Position numbers and translations under genes: made by a program. A DNA stretch of 64,000 bases from Portibacter marinus (GTDB taxonomy: Bacteria > Bacteroidota > Bacteroidia > Chitinophagales > Saprospiraceae). Under the pieces are notes generated by a model. The model saw nothing but the letters and a program-made list of their open reading frames with translations, was not told the origin of the DNA and searched no databases. The stretch lies in contig NZ_JAJNKB010000001.1 in assembly GCF_021533195.1 (NCBI RefSeq), positions 434,001-498,000 of the forward strand. Reading direction: 5' to 3'. Positions 17,380 through 28,400 of this stretch are shown piece after piece (position 1 is the first letter of the stretch; every line of letters starts with the position of its first letter).

Positions 17380-17829
17380 CTACTTTTTAATTCTGGGGTC
17401 GAAATCGAAAGGTTCAACATCAATAATGCATATTTTTTTAAAATCAGAATGTTGAGGATTCAGAAGATAGTTGTATTCGTGCTTAACAATGGATGAAGGT
17501 ACCCTAAGGACTGCCGTTTCACATTCTTCTAACCATTGATCACCCATCGCCTGGCAATGCCGAAAATGTTGAAATTCATGCCAATTGGCCCTCAGTTTAG
17601 ACGTATCTAAATTTAATACCTGCAGACTGTCCGGCACATGAATGACCATTGTTCTAAAGTTCTGATTTAAGCCCTCTCCTGAACGATGTACTATATTTTC
17701 AAGGCTTGCTAATGCTCTGGATGAGGATGTGTATACCACAAACTTTCCTTTGGAATTCCATCTTCCGGGATATCCAGAACCAGTCATTACGTCCGACCAC
17801 TTCTTTAAAACGATTCTGAAAACTTCCAT
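17380..17829 (-). CDS. RES-domain toxin (NAD+-degrading type)
   Basis: 149 residues covering a complete RES domain. Its characteristic features are in place: the N-terminal Arg in VFRIV, GRWNSKGKFVVYTSSSRALA with the Arg and Tyr that line the active site, LENIVH, the Glu in CETAVLRVPSSIVKHEYNYL (close to the typical ..A.LVPSAV.P.E.NYLLNP block), and NPQHSDF. RES toxins of type II toxin-antitoxin systems deplete NAD+, mostly by phosphorolysis. The gene lies 9 bases after the antitoxin gene, the usual order. The protein looks full length and intact, so the system may be active. Confidence 0.9.
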   Translation of the reverse strand: MEVFRIVLKKWSDVMTGSGYPGRWNSKGKFVVYTSSSRALASLENIVHRSGEGLNQNFRTMVIHVPDSLQVLNLDTSKLRANWHEFQHFRHCQAMGDQWLEECETAVLRVPSSIVKHEYNYLLNPQHSDFKKICIIDVEPFDFDPRIKK

Positions 17830-17838
17830 CTATGAATA

Positions 17839-18261
17839 CTAAGCTAGTGCGCCATATTCAATTCTCAATAATTCTTCTTCTATGAGATCCATGCCTGTGA
17901 TGGTATTCATAAAGGCGAGTGGTCTCTTATTCCCCAAACCAAAAGCGGGCTTTTCCATCCAAACTCTAAATGAAGCCATGGAGCCAAATACCTCAAGTCC
18001 TTTCTCCATCACACTGACAATCTTTAGCGCTACCTCACTGTCCCTGGCGTTCAGTTTTTTATTCTCCTTCCTGTACCTCAACATGGTCTTCAATGACATG
18101 TCAAAAATCTCTTCAGCAAGATAGTTCTTGCTGATACCGGACAATTCAGCGATTTCAAAAAAAATGTCAGAATCTACACCGTGATTCGCTTCATTAACAA
18201 TACTATAGTCATCCTCGATACTGCTTTTATACTTCTTCAGAAACTTCGTACTAGGTGCCAT
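17839..18261 (-). CDS. Xre/MbcA/ParS-type antitoxin of the RES toxin
   Basis: 140 residues. The N-terminal half contains a helix-turn-helix-like stretch (FEIAELSGISKNYLAEEIF, MSLKTMLRYRK). The C-terminal half is the DUF2384 toxin-binding domain (EVALKIVSVMEKGLEVFGS, FRVWMEKPAFGLGNKRPL, ITGMDLIEEELLRIEYG). The near-terminal Arg-(I/L)-x-x-G motif is the usual anchor to the toxin. I chose the ATG at 18261 rather than a TTG two codons earlier. Such antitoxins bind their own promoter; an inverted repeat at 18290-18314 is a candidate operator. The pair is inserted between pgl and an unrelated NTF2-like gene, as expected for a mobile module. Confidence 0.9.
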   Translation of the reverse strand: MAPSTKFLKKYKSSIEDDYSIVNEANHGVDSDIFFEIAELSGISKNYLAEEIFDMSLKTMLRYRKENKKLNARDSEVALKIVSVMEKGLEVFGSMASFRVWMEKPAFGLGNKRPLAFMNTITGMDLIEEELLRIEYGALA

Positions 18262-18289
18262 GATCAATAATTTTATACAAAATAGGGAT

Positions 18290-18314
18290 ATTTGTCCACA
18301 AAATCAAGACAAAT
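18290..18314. promoter_or_regulatory. Inverted repeat, candidate operator of the RES/Xre operon
   Basis: A perfect 7-base inverted repeat (atttgtc at 18290-18296 and gacaaat at 18308-18314) with 11 bases between the arms, centred about 40 bases upstream of the antitoxin ATG. One arm lies in the last codons of pgl. Its position fits autorepression by the antitoxin. Seven bases in AT-rich DNA can occur by chance, so the functional call is tentative. Confidence 0.35.
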
Positions 18315-19026
18315 GTCCAGAATCTTCATCTAGGCACCACGTTAATGTACCAGAAACAGGATTTACATGTGCAGCGGGATAGGCTTTATAGCCATTTTTC
18401 TTGTTTAATATCTCATCAACTTTTTCTGCCTTGCTCGAACCCGTTACCAAAAATGCAACCTTTCGGGCCGCGTTGATGACTTTTCCAGTTAGCGTTATCC
18501 TTTTCTGGCCACTTTCAGGATGAGTAGCCACTTCCGTGGTATTCGCAGAAGTCCATAAGTTGATTTCATGAGGAAAAATGGAAGCTGTATGTCCGTCATC
18601 ACCCATACCCAGGATTAGCAAATCAAAAATGGGTACCCCATCCTTAGTGATCATATGTTGATACATTTCTTTGCTATACCGCTCTGCCTCTTCAGCAGGG
18701 TCATTTTCACCTTTGATACGGTGTATGTTCTCCGGGGGAATATTAATATTTGAAAATAAATGATCCACAGTCATTTTATAGTTAGACTCACTATCCTGAG
18801 GTCCCACACAACGTTCGTCCCCCCAATAAAAGTGGACATTTTCCCAGTCGATATCCTCGCGATGGTTTTCAGCGATGTAGTCGAAAATAGCTTTAGGTGT
18901 ACTGCCCCCAGAAAGCGCTATGTACACCTTATGCTCGACATTAATGATTTTCTTAAGTTCAGCTGAAAATGCTTTCGCAAGCTCGTGTTTATCCTCATAA
19001 ATTTTAATGGTTGGTGTCATCATCAT
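18304..19026 (-). CDS. pgl: 6-phosphogluconolactonase
   Basis: About 240 residues of the DevB-type lactonase that hydrolyses 6-phosphogluconolactone in the oxidative pentose-phosphate pathway. Motifs: YIALSGGSTPKAIFDYIA (phosphate-binding loop), VHFYWGDERCVGP, SNYKMTVDHLF, IHRIKGEN, LLILGMGDDGHTASIFP with the catalytic His, and the KVAFLVTGSSKAEKV block. Three consecutive ATG codons at 19026, 19023 and 19020 are all plausible starts, and a further ATG at 19050 would give an unlikely extension. The start lies within the last codons of zwf, so the two genes are coupled. Confidence 0.95.
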   Translation of the reverse strand: MMMTPTIKIYEDKHELAKAFSAELKKIINVEHKVYIALSGGSTPKAIFDYIAENHREDIDWENVHFYWGDERCVGPQDSESNYKMTVDHLFSNINIPPENIHRIKGENDPAEEAERYSKEMYQHMITKDGVPIFDLLILGMGDDGHTASIFPHEINLWTSANTTEVATHPESGQKRITLTGKVINAARKVAFLVTGSSKAEKVDEILNKKNGYKAYPAAHVNPVSGTLTWCLDEDSGHLS

Positions 19027-20491
19027 ATTTTTGTGGACTGGTCCATTCATACTTCCCTAACAGCTTGTCAGCTGCCTCTGGGCCCCATGATCCAGCCGGG
19101 TATTCATGTAATTCAATGTCATTTTCATTTTCCCAGGCATCTAATATTGGATCGACAAACGCCCAGGCCTCCTCTACTTCAGCGCCTAAGGCATATAGTG
19201 TGGGGTCACCTTGCATTACATCCAGCAATAGACGTTCGTATGCTTCCGGCACCTCAGCCTCTGAAAGATCGGAATAGTTAAAATCCATGTCCACGTTTTC
19301 AACCTGAAAACCCTGCCCGGGAAGTTTCATCCCAAAATTCAAAACGATGCCTTCATTGGGCTGAATTCTGATGACCAGACGATTGTTCTCTTGCTTACCA
19401 TCAAATAGATTTTTAGGAGATGGTTTAAAGTGAATGACTACCTCTGTCACTTTGGTAGGCATTCTCTTTCCGGTTCTCACGAAAAAAGGTACTTTCTCCC
19501 ACCGCCAATTGTCAAAATAGAACTTTATCGCAGCAAAAGTCTCTGTTTTGGAATCCTTGGGTACACCCTCCTCCGCTTTATAACCTTTCATGGTTCCTGA
19601 GGCAGCATATTGCCCACGCACGGTGTTCCGTCTTATCCTGGACGGAGTCCAACCCCTCAGGCATTTTAAAACTTTCAACTTTTCTTCTCTGATCGCATCT
19701 GCTTCTATGGCATGTGGAGGTTCCATAGCTACCAATGAAACAATTTGCATCAAATGATTTTGAAACATATCTCTAAAAGCCCCCGATCCATCGTAATAAC
19801 CACCTCGGCTCCCTACCCCATCACTCTCAGCATTGGTGATTTCAACCCTTGAAATGTAATTTCTGTTCCACAATGGCTCAAAAATGCTGTTTGAAAATCT
19901 GGTAACCAAAAGGTTTTGAACCGTCTCCTTTCCGAGATAGTGGTCTATTCTGTAAATTTGACGCTCTGAAAAACATTTTAGTAGTCCTTCATTCAATTTG
20001 TGAGCTGATTTTAAATCATAACCAAATGGCTTCTCTACTACGAGTCGCTTCCAGCCCTCTTTTTCGTCGGTCAGGCCCGCTTCACTGAGATTCTCAGCTA
20101 TTTTAATATAGATGCTGGGAGGGGTAGATAGATAAAATATATAATTAGGAGGAATGTCATTTTCCTGTGCCAATTGCTCAATTCTTTCCTTTAATGGTTG
20201 ATAACTGGAACTGTAATCACCACCAAGATCCTGATAGTAAAGTTGCTTACTGAAATCCTTGATACAAGCATTCTTCGCTCCGCGCTCCTTAGCAAAAAAC
20301 TCGCTTTCATTCAGAACTTTGTCTCTAAAATCTTCGTCAGTCATGTCGGTTCTACTGGCACCTAAGACTATGAAGTTCTTTGGTAAATAGTTGCCCTTGC
20401 ATAAATTGTACAATGCTGGGATCAACTTTCTCGCAGTGAGATCTCCAGAAGCACCGAAAATGACAAGTATCTGATCGTCTATCTTATTCAT
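19004..20491 (-). CDS. zwf: Glucose-6-phosphate 1-dehydrogenase
   Basis: 495 residues, the full length of the enzyme. It contains the NADP-binding motif IFGASGDLTARKLIPALY at the N-terminus, VVEKPFGYDLKSAHKLN, and the active-site signature YRIDHYLGKETVQNLLV near residues 173-190. Also present are RDMFQNHLMQI and VPFFVRTGKRMPTKVTEV. It oxidises glucose-6-phosphate to the lactone and reduces NADP+. Its last codons overlap pgl, which takes the next step, and gnd for the third step is divergent 118 bases away, so all of the oxidative branch is encoded here. Confidence 0.97.
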   Translation of the reverse strand: MNKIDDQILVIFGASGDLTARKLIPALYNLCKGNYLPKNFIVLGASRTDMTDEDFRDKVLNESEFFAKERGAKNACIKDFSKQLYYQDLGGDYSSSYQPLKERIEQLAQENDIPPNYIFYLSTPPSIYIKIAENLSEAGLTDEKEGWKRLVVEKPFGYDLKSAHKLNEGLLKCFSERQIYRIDHYLGKETVQNLLVTRFSNSIFEPLWNRNYISRVEITNAESDGVGSRGGYYDGSGAFRDMFQNHLMQIVSLVAMEPPHAIEADAIREEKLKVLKCLRGWTPSRIRRNTVRGQYAASGTMKGYKAEEGVPKDSKTETFAAIKFYFDNWRWEKVPFFVRTGKRMPTKVTEVVIHFKPSPKNLFDGKQENNRLVIRIQPNEGIVLNFGMKLPGQGFQVENVDMDFNYSDLSEAEVPEAYERLLLDVMQGDPTLYALGAEVEEAWAFVDPILDAWENENDIELHEYPAGSWGPEAADKLLGKYEWTSPQKYDDDTNH

Positions 20492-20563
20492 AAGCTTTGA
20501 ACGTGTTGGATTTTCTTTTGTTTACGAAAATAGAAAAGTAGAAGGATAAGAATAGAGAATTAC

Positions 20564-20571
20564 TATTTTTG
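20564..20571 (+). promoter_or_regulatory. Candidate -7 element (TAnnTTTG) for gnd
   Basis: TATTTTTG, matching the Bacteroidota sigma -7 consensus TAnnTTTG, 38 bases before the gnd ATG. I did not find a well-spaced TTTG at -33, so only half of the promoter is supported. Confidence 0.35.
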
Positions 20572-20609
20572 AAAGATATAGAACAACTGACTAACAATAA
20601 AACAAAAAA

Positions 20610-22016
20610 ATGAAGTACGATTTTGGAATGGTGGGCCTCGGTGTCATGGGCAGAAATTTTATTCTTAATGTAGCCGAAAGTGGATTCACATCCATGGGCA
20701 TGGACCTGAATAAAGAATCAGTGGAAGCATTGATTAGTGAGGGTGGCGACACGAACAAGGTAAATGCAACTACGAAAACAGAGGAGTTTGTGGCGTCTCT
20801 GAGCTCTCCACGAAAAATCATGATGTTGGTCCCCGCAGGTAAAGCTGTCGACTCAGTGATCAATAGCCTGCTACCCCACCTCGATAAGGGTGACTTGCTG
20901 ATAGATGGTGGCAACTCTTTCTACAAAGATACAGACCGACGGGAGGAAGCGTTAAGCAAAAGGGGCATTCACTTTCTGGGCGTAGGTGTTTCAGGTGGTG
21001 CGGAAGGTGCCAGAAAAGGTCCCAGCATCATGCCAGGAGGATCTGCATCCGCTTACCAGTATATCAAACCTATTTTTGAAGCTGTTGCAGCTGATGCCTG
21101 GGACGGAGAACCTTGTGTGGCTTACCTGGGACCCAAGAGTGCAGGCAACTACGTAAAGATGGTGCACAATGGCATCGAATACGGCATGATGCAGCTAACA
21201 GGAGAAATCTACGATGTATTGCGAAAAGCAGGCGGATTGAGCAATGATGAATTGCACAAGATTTTTAGTGAATGGAATGAAGGAAGATTGAAATCGTTTC
21301 TTGTAGAAATTACTTCCGAAATATTCAGCCAGAAAGACGAGGAGGGGGATGGCAGGTTGATTGACAAGATTCTCGACAAAGCCAAGCAAAAGGGTACTGG
21401 CAAGTGGACTTCTCAAAATGCGATGGACATTGGCATTCCTGTTCCTACTATTGATATCGCGGTAACCATGCGGGCAATCAGTGCGCTGAGAGAGGAAAGG
21501 GTTAAAGCAGATGAGCTTTATGATCGACCTGATGTTCGAAAAATGGATAAAGATGAATTGGTAGATTGGGCTGAGCAGTCGCTTTATTTCGGGTTCATTT
21601 GCGCTTATTGCCAGGGGCTTCATCAGTTAGCCGAGGCATCGAAAGAGTATGAGTACCATTTGGATTTAGCATTGATTGCAAAGATCTGGAGAGCGGGCTG
21701 TATCATTCGAGCAGAATTGTTGGAAGACATCATGAAAGCATTTAATGAAAATGAACAAATCGTTAACCTTCTGATGGCACCGGACTTTATCAATAAGGTC
21801 AATGGCACGGTGGGATCAGCAAGAAAATTGGTGCTCTATGCGATGGAATGTGCGATTCCGGTTCCGGGGTTAGCCAATTCTCTTACTTATTTCGATGCAT
21901 TTACAGCAAGTGAATTGCCTTTGAACCTGATCCAGGCACAGAGGGACTATTTTGGTTCTCATACTTATGAAAGAAAAGACAAAGAAGGGAGTTTTCATAC
22001 AGAATGGGGAAAATAA
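20610..22016 (+). CDS. gnd: 6-phosphogluconate dehydrogenase, decarboxylating
   Basis: 468 residues, full length. The N-terminal NADP motif is GLGVMGRNFILNVAESG. The substrate and catalytic motifs are DGGNSFYKDTDRR, GVGVSGGAEGARKGPSIMPGG and VKMVHNGIEYGMMQL (with the catalytic Lys and Glu), and the helical C-terminal half includes GTGKWTSQNAMDIGIPVPTI. The C-terminal tail reads QAQRDYFGSHTYERKD, as in most family members. It converts 6-phosphogluconate to ribulose-5-phosphate, producing NADPH. It is divergent from zwf-pgl and followed by a 420-base convergent intergenic region. Confidence 0.97.
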   Translation: MKYDFGMVGLGVMGRNFILNVAESGFTSMGMDLNKESVEALISEGGDTNKVNATTKTEEFVASLSSPRKIMMLVPAGKAVDSVINSLLPHLDKGDLLIDGGNSFYKDTDRREEALSKRGIHFLGVGVSGGAEGARKGPSIMPGGSASAYQYIKPIFEAVAADAWDGEPCVAYLGPKSAGNYVKMVHNGIEYGMMQLTGEIYDVLRKAGGLSNDELHKIFSEWNEGRLKSFLVEITSEIFSQKDEEGDGRLIDKILDKAKQKGTGKWTSQNAMDIGIPVPTIDIAVTMRAISALREERVKADELYDRPDVRKMDKDELVDWAEQSLYFGFICAYCQGLHQLAEASKEYEYHLDLALIAKIWRAGCIIRAELLEDIMKAFNENEQIVNLLMAPDFINKVNGTVGSARKLVLYAMECAIPVPGLANSLTYFDAFTASELPLNLIQAQRDYFGSHTYERKDKEGSFHTEWGK

Positions 22017-22020
22017 AAGA

Positions 22021-22118
22021 AACTGGAGCAAAAATTTTCTTGAATGAGCTTGGTTGGAATATAAAGCGTATGGTTTAAAGATGTAAATCATCATCCAAAA
22101 TCATCAATTGCTCCAGTT
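22021..22118. repeat. 11-base perfect inverted repeat enclosing 76 bases
   Basis: aactggagcaa at 22021-22031 and ttgctccagtt at 22108-22118 are exact reverse complements. The left arm begins 5 bases after the gnd stop codon. No target-site duplication flanks the arms, and the interior encodes nothing obvious. It could be a long-loop RNA structure at the 3' end of the gnd transcript or a remnant of a very small inverted-repeat element. Confidence 0.5.
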
Positions 22119-22163
22119 ATTCTTAGTCTAAGTGTGAAATTTCCTCATGGTGCAATTAGATAT

Positions 22164-22197
22164 GAAATCTGATCAGTGAGGACACTGACCAGATTTC
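22164..22197. terminator. Strong hairpin, likely bidirectional terminator
   Basis: A 15-base stem with a 4-base loop (agga at 22179-22182). The arms gaaatctgatcagtg and cactgaccagatttc pair except at one position, which is an A-C mismatch in the plus-strand RNA but a G-U pair in the minus-strand RNA. It sits between two convergent genes. On the plus side it is followed by taacagtttt, only a weak U-run. Role as transcription end or mRNA stabiliser is inferred. Confidence 0.5.
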
Positions 22198-22436
22198 TAA
22201 CAGTTTTGGTTATAAATTGTAAATCGAGTATGCTCAAAACTAACATCCATTTAGTGATGTTATTAAGCTGTGTAAATTCGTGTTATATCATCTTATAAGT
22301 CAAGGACTGTTCCAACTTCGTATTCATATTAAACATTTCATTAATGTGAAGTTACTTTATCATCAAATGTAATGTGTAAATGGCTGTAAGTAAGATGAAT
22401 CGGGTGATTACTTCGCAGTAAAAGATTAATTAATAT

Positions 22437-25400
22437 TTATTTCACATAAATCATCTTACCCGTTTCCTCGGCTCCATTTCCAATAATCTTATAGTAATAA
22501 ACTCCTGGTTGGGGTAAGTCTGAATTACGAATCACGAATTGTTGTCTTCCTGATGAATAGCTCTCTTGATGAATCAAAATAATCCTTCCCGAAATATCAA
22601 AAATCTGAATATTAATCATTTCCTCAACACCGAGCGAGAAATCTAGTCTGGTGAGAGTTCTGAATGGATTAGGTTTATTTTGGTATACTACCAAGCCCGG
22701 TAATTGATTTGATTCTATACCTTCTGTTCTAAATTGCAAGTCAATACTGCGTACTTCACCCGAACGCATGTATACCTCTGGTATAAGCTCTGAGTTGTCT
22801 ATACCTATGAATTCACTAATCAGGCCATCATCTAGAGCTTCCATTTTAAAGCCATAAATCCATTGACCCGCATCCAACTCAAAACCTTCGATATCATCAA
22901 AACTAATATAGATCCGTCCTGCCTGTTCATCTACCCTCAAGTGTTCATCTCTGAGAAGAGCAAGACCGTTAGTAATGCCGCGAAACTTTATCATCGAAGG
23001 ATCATAAGTTAAGGCCAACTGAAAGCCTTCTAAAACTGCCTCGTGATCCAGGCTAAAATTCAGCTCGAATCGCTCCCCTGCCGATACCATTTTATCTGAG
23101 GTAAACATGGTTATTGGTGCCGATCGACTGACAGTCCCGGTATTCGACGAACCTTGATAAGAATCATTGACATCCCCTATTTTTATACCTATTAAATCTG
23201 CGTCATAGACAAATCCATAGTGATCCTTCATTTCGATATATTCTGGAAATCCCCAGGGCTCCAAAGGATTAGGAAAATCATACGCTTTATCAACAAAACG
23301 CCAGCTGGTGTTCTTAGGAAAAGTCTTATTCAGACCCAGAATCAATTTTCGAATCTGTATCAGATCTAGCCCCGAAACAGTTTGAGAGTTACTGACATCA
23401 GCCGCTATCAGCTTATATGGATCAGTAATACGCTGCAAACCCAGGATGTGTTTTTGAATCAAAATAATATCCAGAGTTGATACCCCAGGTCTATAAGCGT
23501 CATCATGAACTGGTCGTATCTTAAAGTTTAGCCCTTCTGGTATATTATTAAATGCATAAGAACCATTTTCATCTGTAAATTCTAATCCCTGGAAATCGGA
23601 ATCCGACTCCATCCTCATTTCCACATTCTCCATTTTGATGTCATTCTGAAAACTGACGATTTCTCCACGTACGTCTGTGTATCCAATCTCAGTATCAGGG
23701 CATATGTCAAAGTTGTCATTGACCTTCACCTCCACTGCACAAAAGTCCTGATTACCAGCTTCGTCTGTTACCCATACTTTGAGCGGGATCAGTTGCTGTA
23801 TGCCATTGCCCATTTGATCACAGCTCACCGTAAAACTAGTATCGGTCGTGTCTTTAGAAAAGGAAAAAACTAAATTTTCCTGCGGTGTACAATTGTCGAA
23901 ACTGCCGTTGTCATAATCCACAGCCCATAAAGCAATTTCTCCGCCTTGTGGCATGATAGCGGTCGCAATTCCTGAATAGCAATAAGGAGTAGGTGGTTTA
24001 CAATCTTCTACAGTCACCAGGTATTTTTCAATAGCAACGTTACCACAATAATCTTCCACTGTCCAGTAAACCTGATAAGTGCCTGGTTCCCAAATCACAT
24101 TAATTTTATTTCCCAGCCCCTGAATGTCATAAATGCCATCCAGATCTAGATCTACTCTCCATTTGTAAAACAATTCTTCGGTACAGTCATCAGTCGCATT
24201 CACTTCTATTTCCACCGGCCCTTCACAACTATTGTAAATACAGACTGTGGTGTCCTGATAATCTTGTTCAAAAACAGGTTTAACATTATTCTCTACATAA
24301 ATGACCTGAACATAGTGCCATAATCCAATTCCTGTAGACGGGTCATATTGACACCAATCCAAAACCTCCCACTGTCTATGAATGGCCAGACACGCACCAT
24401 CGCCATACTCAAAGATTTTATCTTCATATTCTGCAGCAAGCTTGGCACAATTCTTATCTATGTACATGGGTCTGCCAGTTACAGAGGTGTCAATATCTAC
24501 ATTTACACAACCTTCTATAGTGATTTTTTCTGGCCATATAATCTGCTCTTCCGTAAAAGGTTTCGCATCGGCCACTGTTATGATTTGTACATCCTGATCA
24601 GTCATACCATTGTTATCAATAGCCGTAAATATTCTTGTAATGGTACCTTTACCACAATCTAAATCCAATTCGACTTCCTCACTCACTTCAATGTAGCAAT
24701 TATCTACCGCGTAGCCATCAAGTCCTACGGTACCGCTGTTAAAAGCATCATTGATAATAATGGGCTTACGCGGTTCATCATTGATCACCACTTCACCAAA
24801 GATAGATAGATCATCGTAATAAAAGCCATGATTACAACTGATCGTTAAGTCTGGTGGTGCAGCAACTACAGGGAACAATTTATCATTCAAGGTTACTTCG
24901 ACCCAGACGACATTTACATTACCATGTACATCTTCCACCAAGAATTGCACATTCATGGTATCTCCCACTTCAGCACAACAAAAGTCCACATAATCGTTAA
25001 ACAACAAGTCGTTGTAAAGGTAGTCTCCCGGTTCACTTCCACATGAATCGGTCTTCTTGCGTACCTTCATCAATTTAATACCACAATTGTCGAAACTGCC
25101 ATCGTCAAAGTTTTCAGCATAGATTCTAGTGGTTCCGTCCGAACCAATACTGGCTACCGTGTGTAAATCTGCGATGGCGAATGGAGCTTTATCATCTTCC
25201 ACAGTGATCGTGGTATAACATGTATCTCTGTTGCCACAAGCGTCAAAAATATAGTACTCTACTGTACTTTCGCCCAGCGGCAAACCATTGGTTACATTGT
25301 TCTCATCAACAGGGTGACCCCAGGGATCATGATCGTCTGTGATAATTTTAGCTGAAAAATCGGTTTCGTTACAATTATCCTGCATCGTTGGAGGTGGTAA

Positions 25401-28400
25401 GATAATCAGACCCGTGTTACACTCATACGGCGACGTATAGACCGTCAAAGGAGCCGGACATACGAAGGTCGGAGGCTGTTTATCGGTAATCTTTATGACT
25501 TGAAAATCCTCCCTGGTTTCACTGGTACACCAATCGAATATTCTCCAATGCCGCAAAATCTTAAATGTTGTCCCACATCCTTCTACATAAGTATCTTCAA
25601 AACTCACCTGAATTTTGTCGCAACCTTCCAAGCCTAGTCCGCCTCCAGCAGATGGATCTGTAGATGGATGTCCATTAGGCAACGACGGATAATTGCTATC
25701 GCAGGCCAGCGATGGTAATTCAATATCATCTCTGTTCAGAGGAAAAATAAGGTCATCAATATCCTCACGCAATACATTGATGGTATCAGTACAAGCATTT
25801 TGATTGCCTGACTCGTCGACTACCTTCCAATATCTGTAAATGATCCGTTCCAATCCCGTATTACAGTCCTGCTCTACAATGTTGTCGGTATAAGACAAAG
25901 TTACGTCCGAACAGGCATCTACACCTGATAAAATAAAAGTTCTATCGTCCACAATGATCGGATCCTCAAAAGGTACCGGATAACCAACGCTATCGGGACT
26001 TGCATCTTCTGCGCACGAAATGGTGTAATTATCACATTCAATAAGCGGTATGTATTTGTCTTCTATTAGAAGCTGACCCCAACATGTATTATTACAAGCT
26101 GTTCGAACCGTATAGGTGATGGTTTTGCCAATGTAAAATTCGTTGACAACGGCATCAGGAATAATGAAGCCCCATTGATCTGTCAATTCTACTGTAAATA
26201 AATCTTCAATCCCATGATCATTTTGTAATAATAAGTCTGGCGTAATTTCAGACTCGCAAAGCTCATTCAGTGAAATATTTATCTGATCAAAGCATACGAC
26301 TTGTGGGCCAGCGCCAACTGAAATATTGACATCATCTACAAATTCACAGTTGTCCTGATCAGTAATGGTCACAAAATATCTGGTGGTAGAAGCCGGTCTT
26401 ACGTCTATCGAAGGGCTGATAGCACCATTACTCCAGGCATAAGAATAAGGAGGTTCGCCTCCACTAGCATTTGCTGTCAATGTGAAATCTTCCGGAAAGC
26501 AGGTACTGAGATCTGCTCCCAAATCAACCCGCAAGTCGTCTACTACAAAACCAAGACAAATAGAAGATCTGTTGCCCAGATTATTTTCGACAACTACTGA
26601 AATAAAATTTCTTCCTGTATTGATACCTTCTGACTGGAAGCGGATAGTCAGTCCGGCAGTATCTATAATCTCAGCGACACCCATCATTCCACTTTCTTCA
26701 ATGCTTATCAACTGATGCCCGGCACCACAGCTTTCTACTTGAAAGGTATACTCAAATGAGCTTCCATTGCAAATGGTGTCTAATTCAATGTATTCTATTG
26801 GCAATCCGGTGGCGACATCCAGAAAATCAATACTTGCTCTGTAGGAGGTTAGATAGGAATAGACGGCTGCATCATCAGAAGCGGCAATAAATCCAGCTGT
26901 AAAATTAGTAGACGCCGTTAAAATATTATCATTTTGTAAGTCAGTTTCTTGTAGTAGAATGGTTGAAAACCCGGGGAATCCCGGGACAGGCCGCTGGATT
27001 CCGGATACTGCAGAGCCATTTAGCCTCAGGCTATTGATTCCACCATTCGGTATGACAATGGTCAACAAATGTTCGTTTGCGCTTCCCAATTTAGAAAATT
27101 CCAGAATGTTGTCACCCCTACAACTTCCCAAAGGTGGCACTACAGCCATTCCCACGTTTCCACCATTCTGTCCGGATATATGATAAACCATTGCAGGACG
27201 AGAAGTTCTTAAATAGAGTGGTTCTCCAATATTTCCGTCCAGGGGAATTTGATAGTAATCGCCTGCATCGATGGTAGAAGTCTGAATGAAAGCGCCATCG
27301 ATAAATAGATTGGTTCCGTTTTCTATCGGTACCACTATGGCATAGTCCTGATCTGCGTCATTGCCTGATCTGGTCAATACATAATTAGTACCTGCATTAG
27401 AGGCGGGTATAATTTGATCCATTCCTCCGTCTTTTTCCAGAGATCCATATGCTGAAGTATGCTGTGAACCACTGATCACTGCGATATTTTTAGTGGCGCT
27501 CACCAGTGCTCCGGATACTGAAACATTATTATCATCGTCCTTGATCAAGTAACTTTCTCCTCTGTCCAACCTGACGGTATGTGGACTTGAAATTCCTGTC
27601 ATGGGGATATCAAATTCAAACGTAACGTCAGTATCATCTTCAGATGCCATGACGGAAATAAAGTGTGCTTCTTTCTGCGAAACCGTTTGAGTGGTCGCAA
27701 TTCTGGTATTGGTTTGAGAACCAACTCTAAATCCTCTTCCCAGTCCTTCACGACCTCGAATAGAAATATGATTCTTATTTAATCTGCCATCTGTAAAGTA
27801 ATTGATCTCTATGGGTACATCTGAACTGACAATAAATCCCTTATCTCTTTGAGTGAGATTGGGTGCAGATGTTTGCAAATAGGTTAATGGTATGTCTTGA
27901 ATCAAAGGGTTACCATTGGTTATGGTAAAGGATTGATTATAAGAATTATCCTGTGTACGAACGGATATGGTCGCTTGAGGAAACCGAGTCGAAAATTTAA
28001 GGCTTGCAGGACCATTGAGGTCACTGTTGTTCACTGTACTTAACTGCCAAATGGGAGGGATATAATAATAATGTCCAACAAAACAATTCTCCACAGACGG
28101 CTCAATGAGACAATCTGGATCTGCCTGATCGACCAATCCATCGGCGTCATTATCAATTTCGTCGTTACACCGTTCAAAACCTCCCTGAGGAGGAGCAAGA
28201 CAGTATATATCTGCCATCCATCCTGAGCTGGTGCCTACAGATCCAGATTTAAATTCAAAGGTTAAGCAGGCTCCGTTGCCTCTGATCAATGAATTAATGG
28301 TAAATTCTTCACCGGGATTATTCAACGACCCGCTGTATTTTCCGATAAGATTTGAAAAAGTGGAGGGTCCGTCATAAACGTAGAGTGTATCGGGAATAGA

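Larger units (their letters stand above)
22017..22436. other. Convergent intergenic region between gnd and the giant adhesin-like gene
   Basis: A 420-base AT-rich gap between two convergent genes. It holds an 11-base inverted repeat just after gnd (22021-22118) and a strong hairpin at 22164-22197, both listed separately. No reading frame with recognisable content is visible in the remainder. Confidence 0.7.

Noticed and set aside
17228-17455. A 75-codon plus-strand frame between the NTF2-like gene and the RES toxin
   Set aside because: Overlaps the 3' end of the toxin gene on the other strand and shows no recognisable domain or signal.
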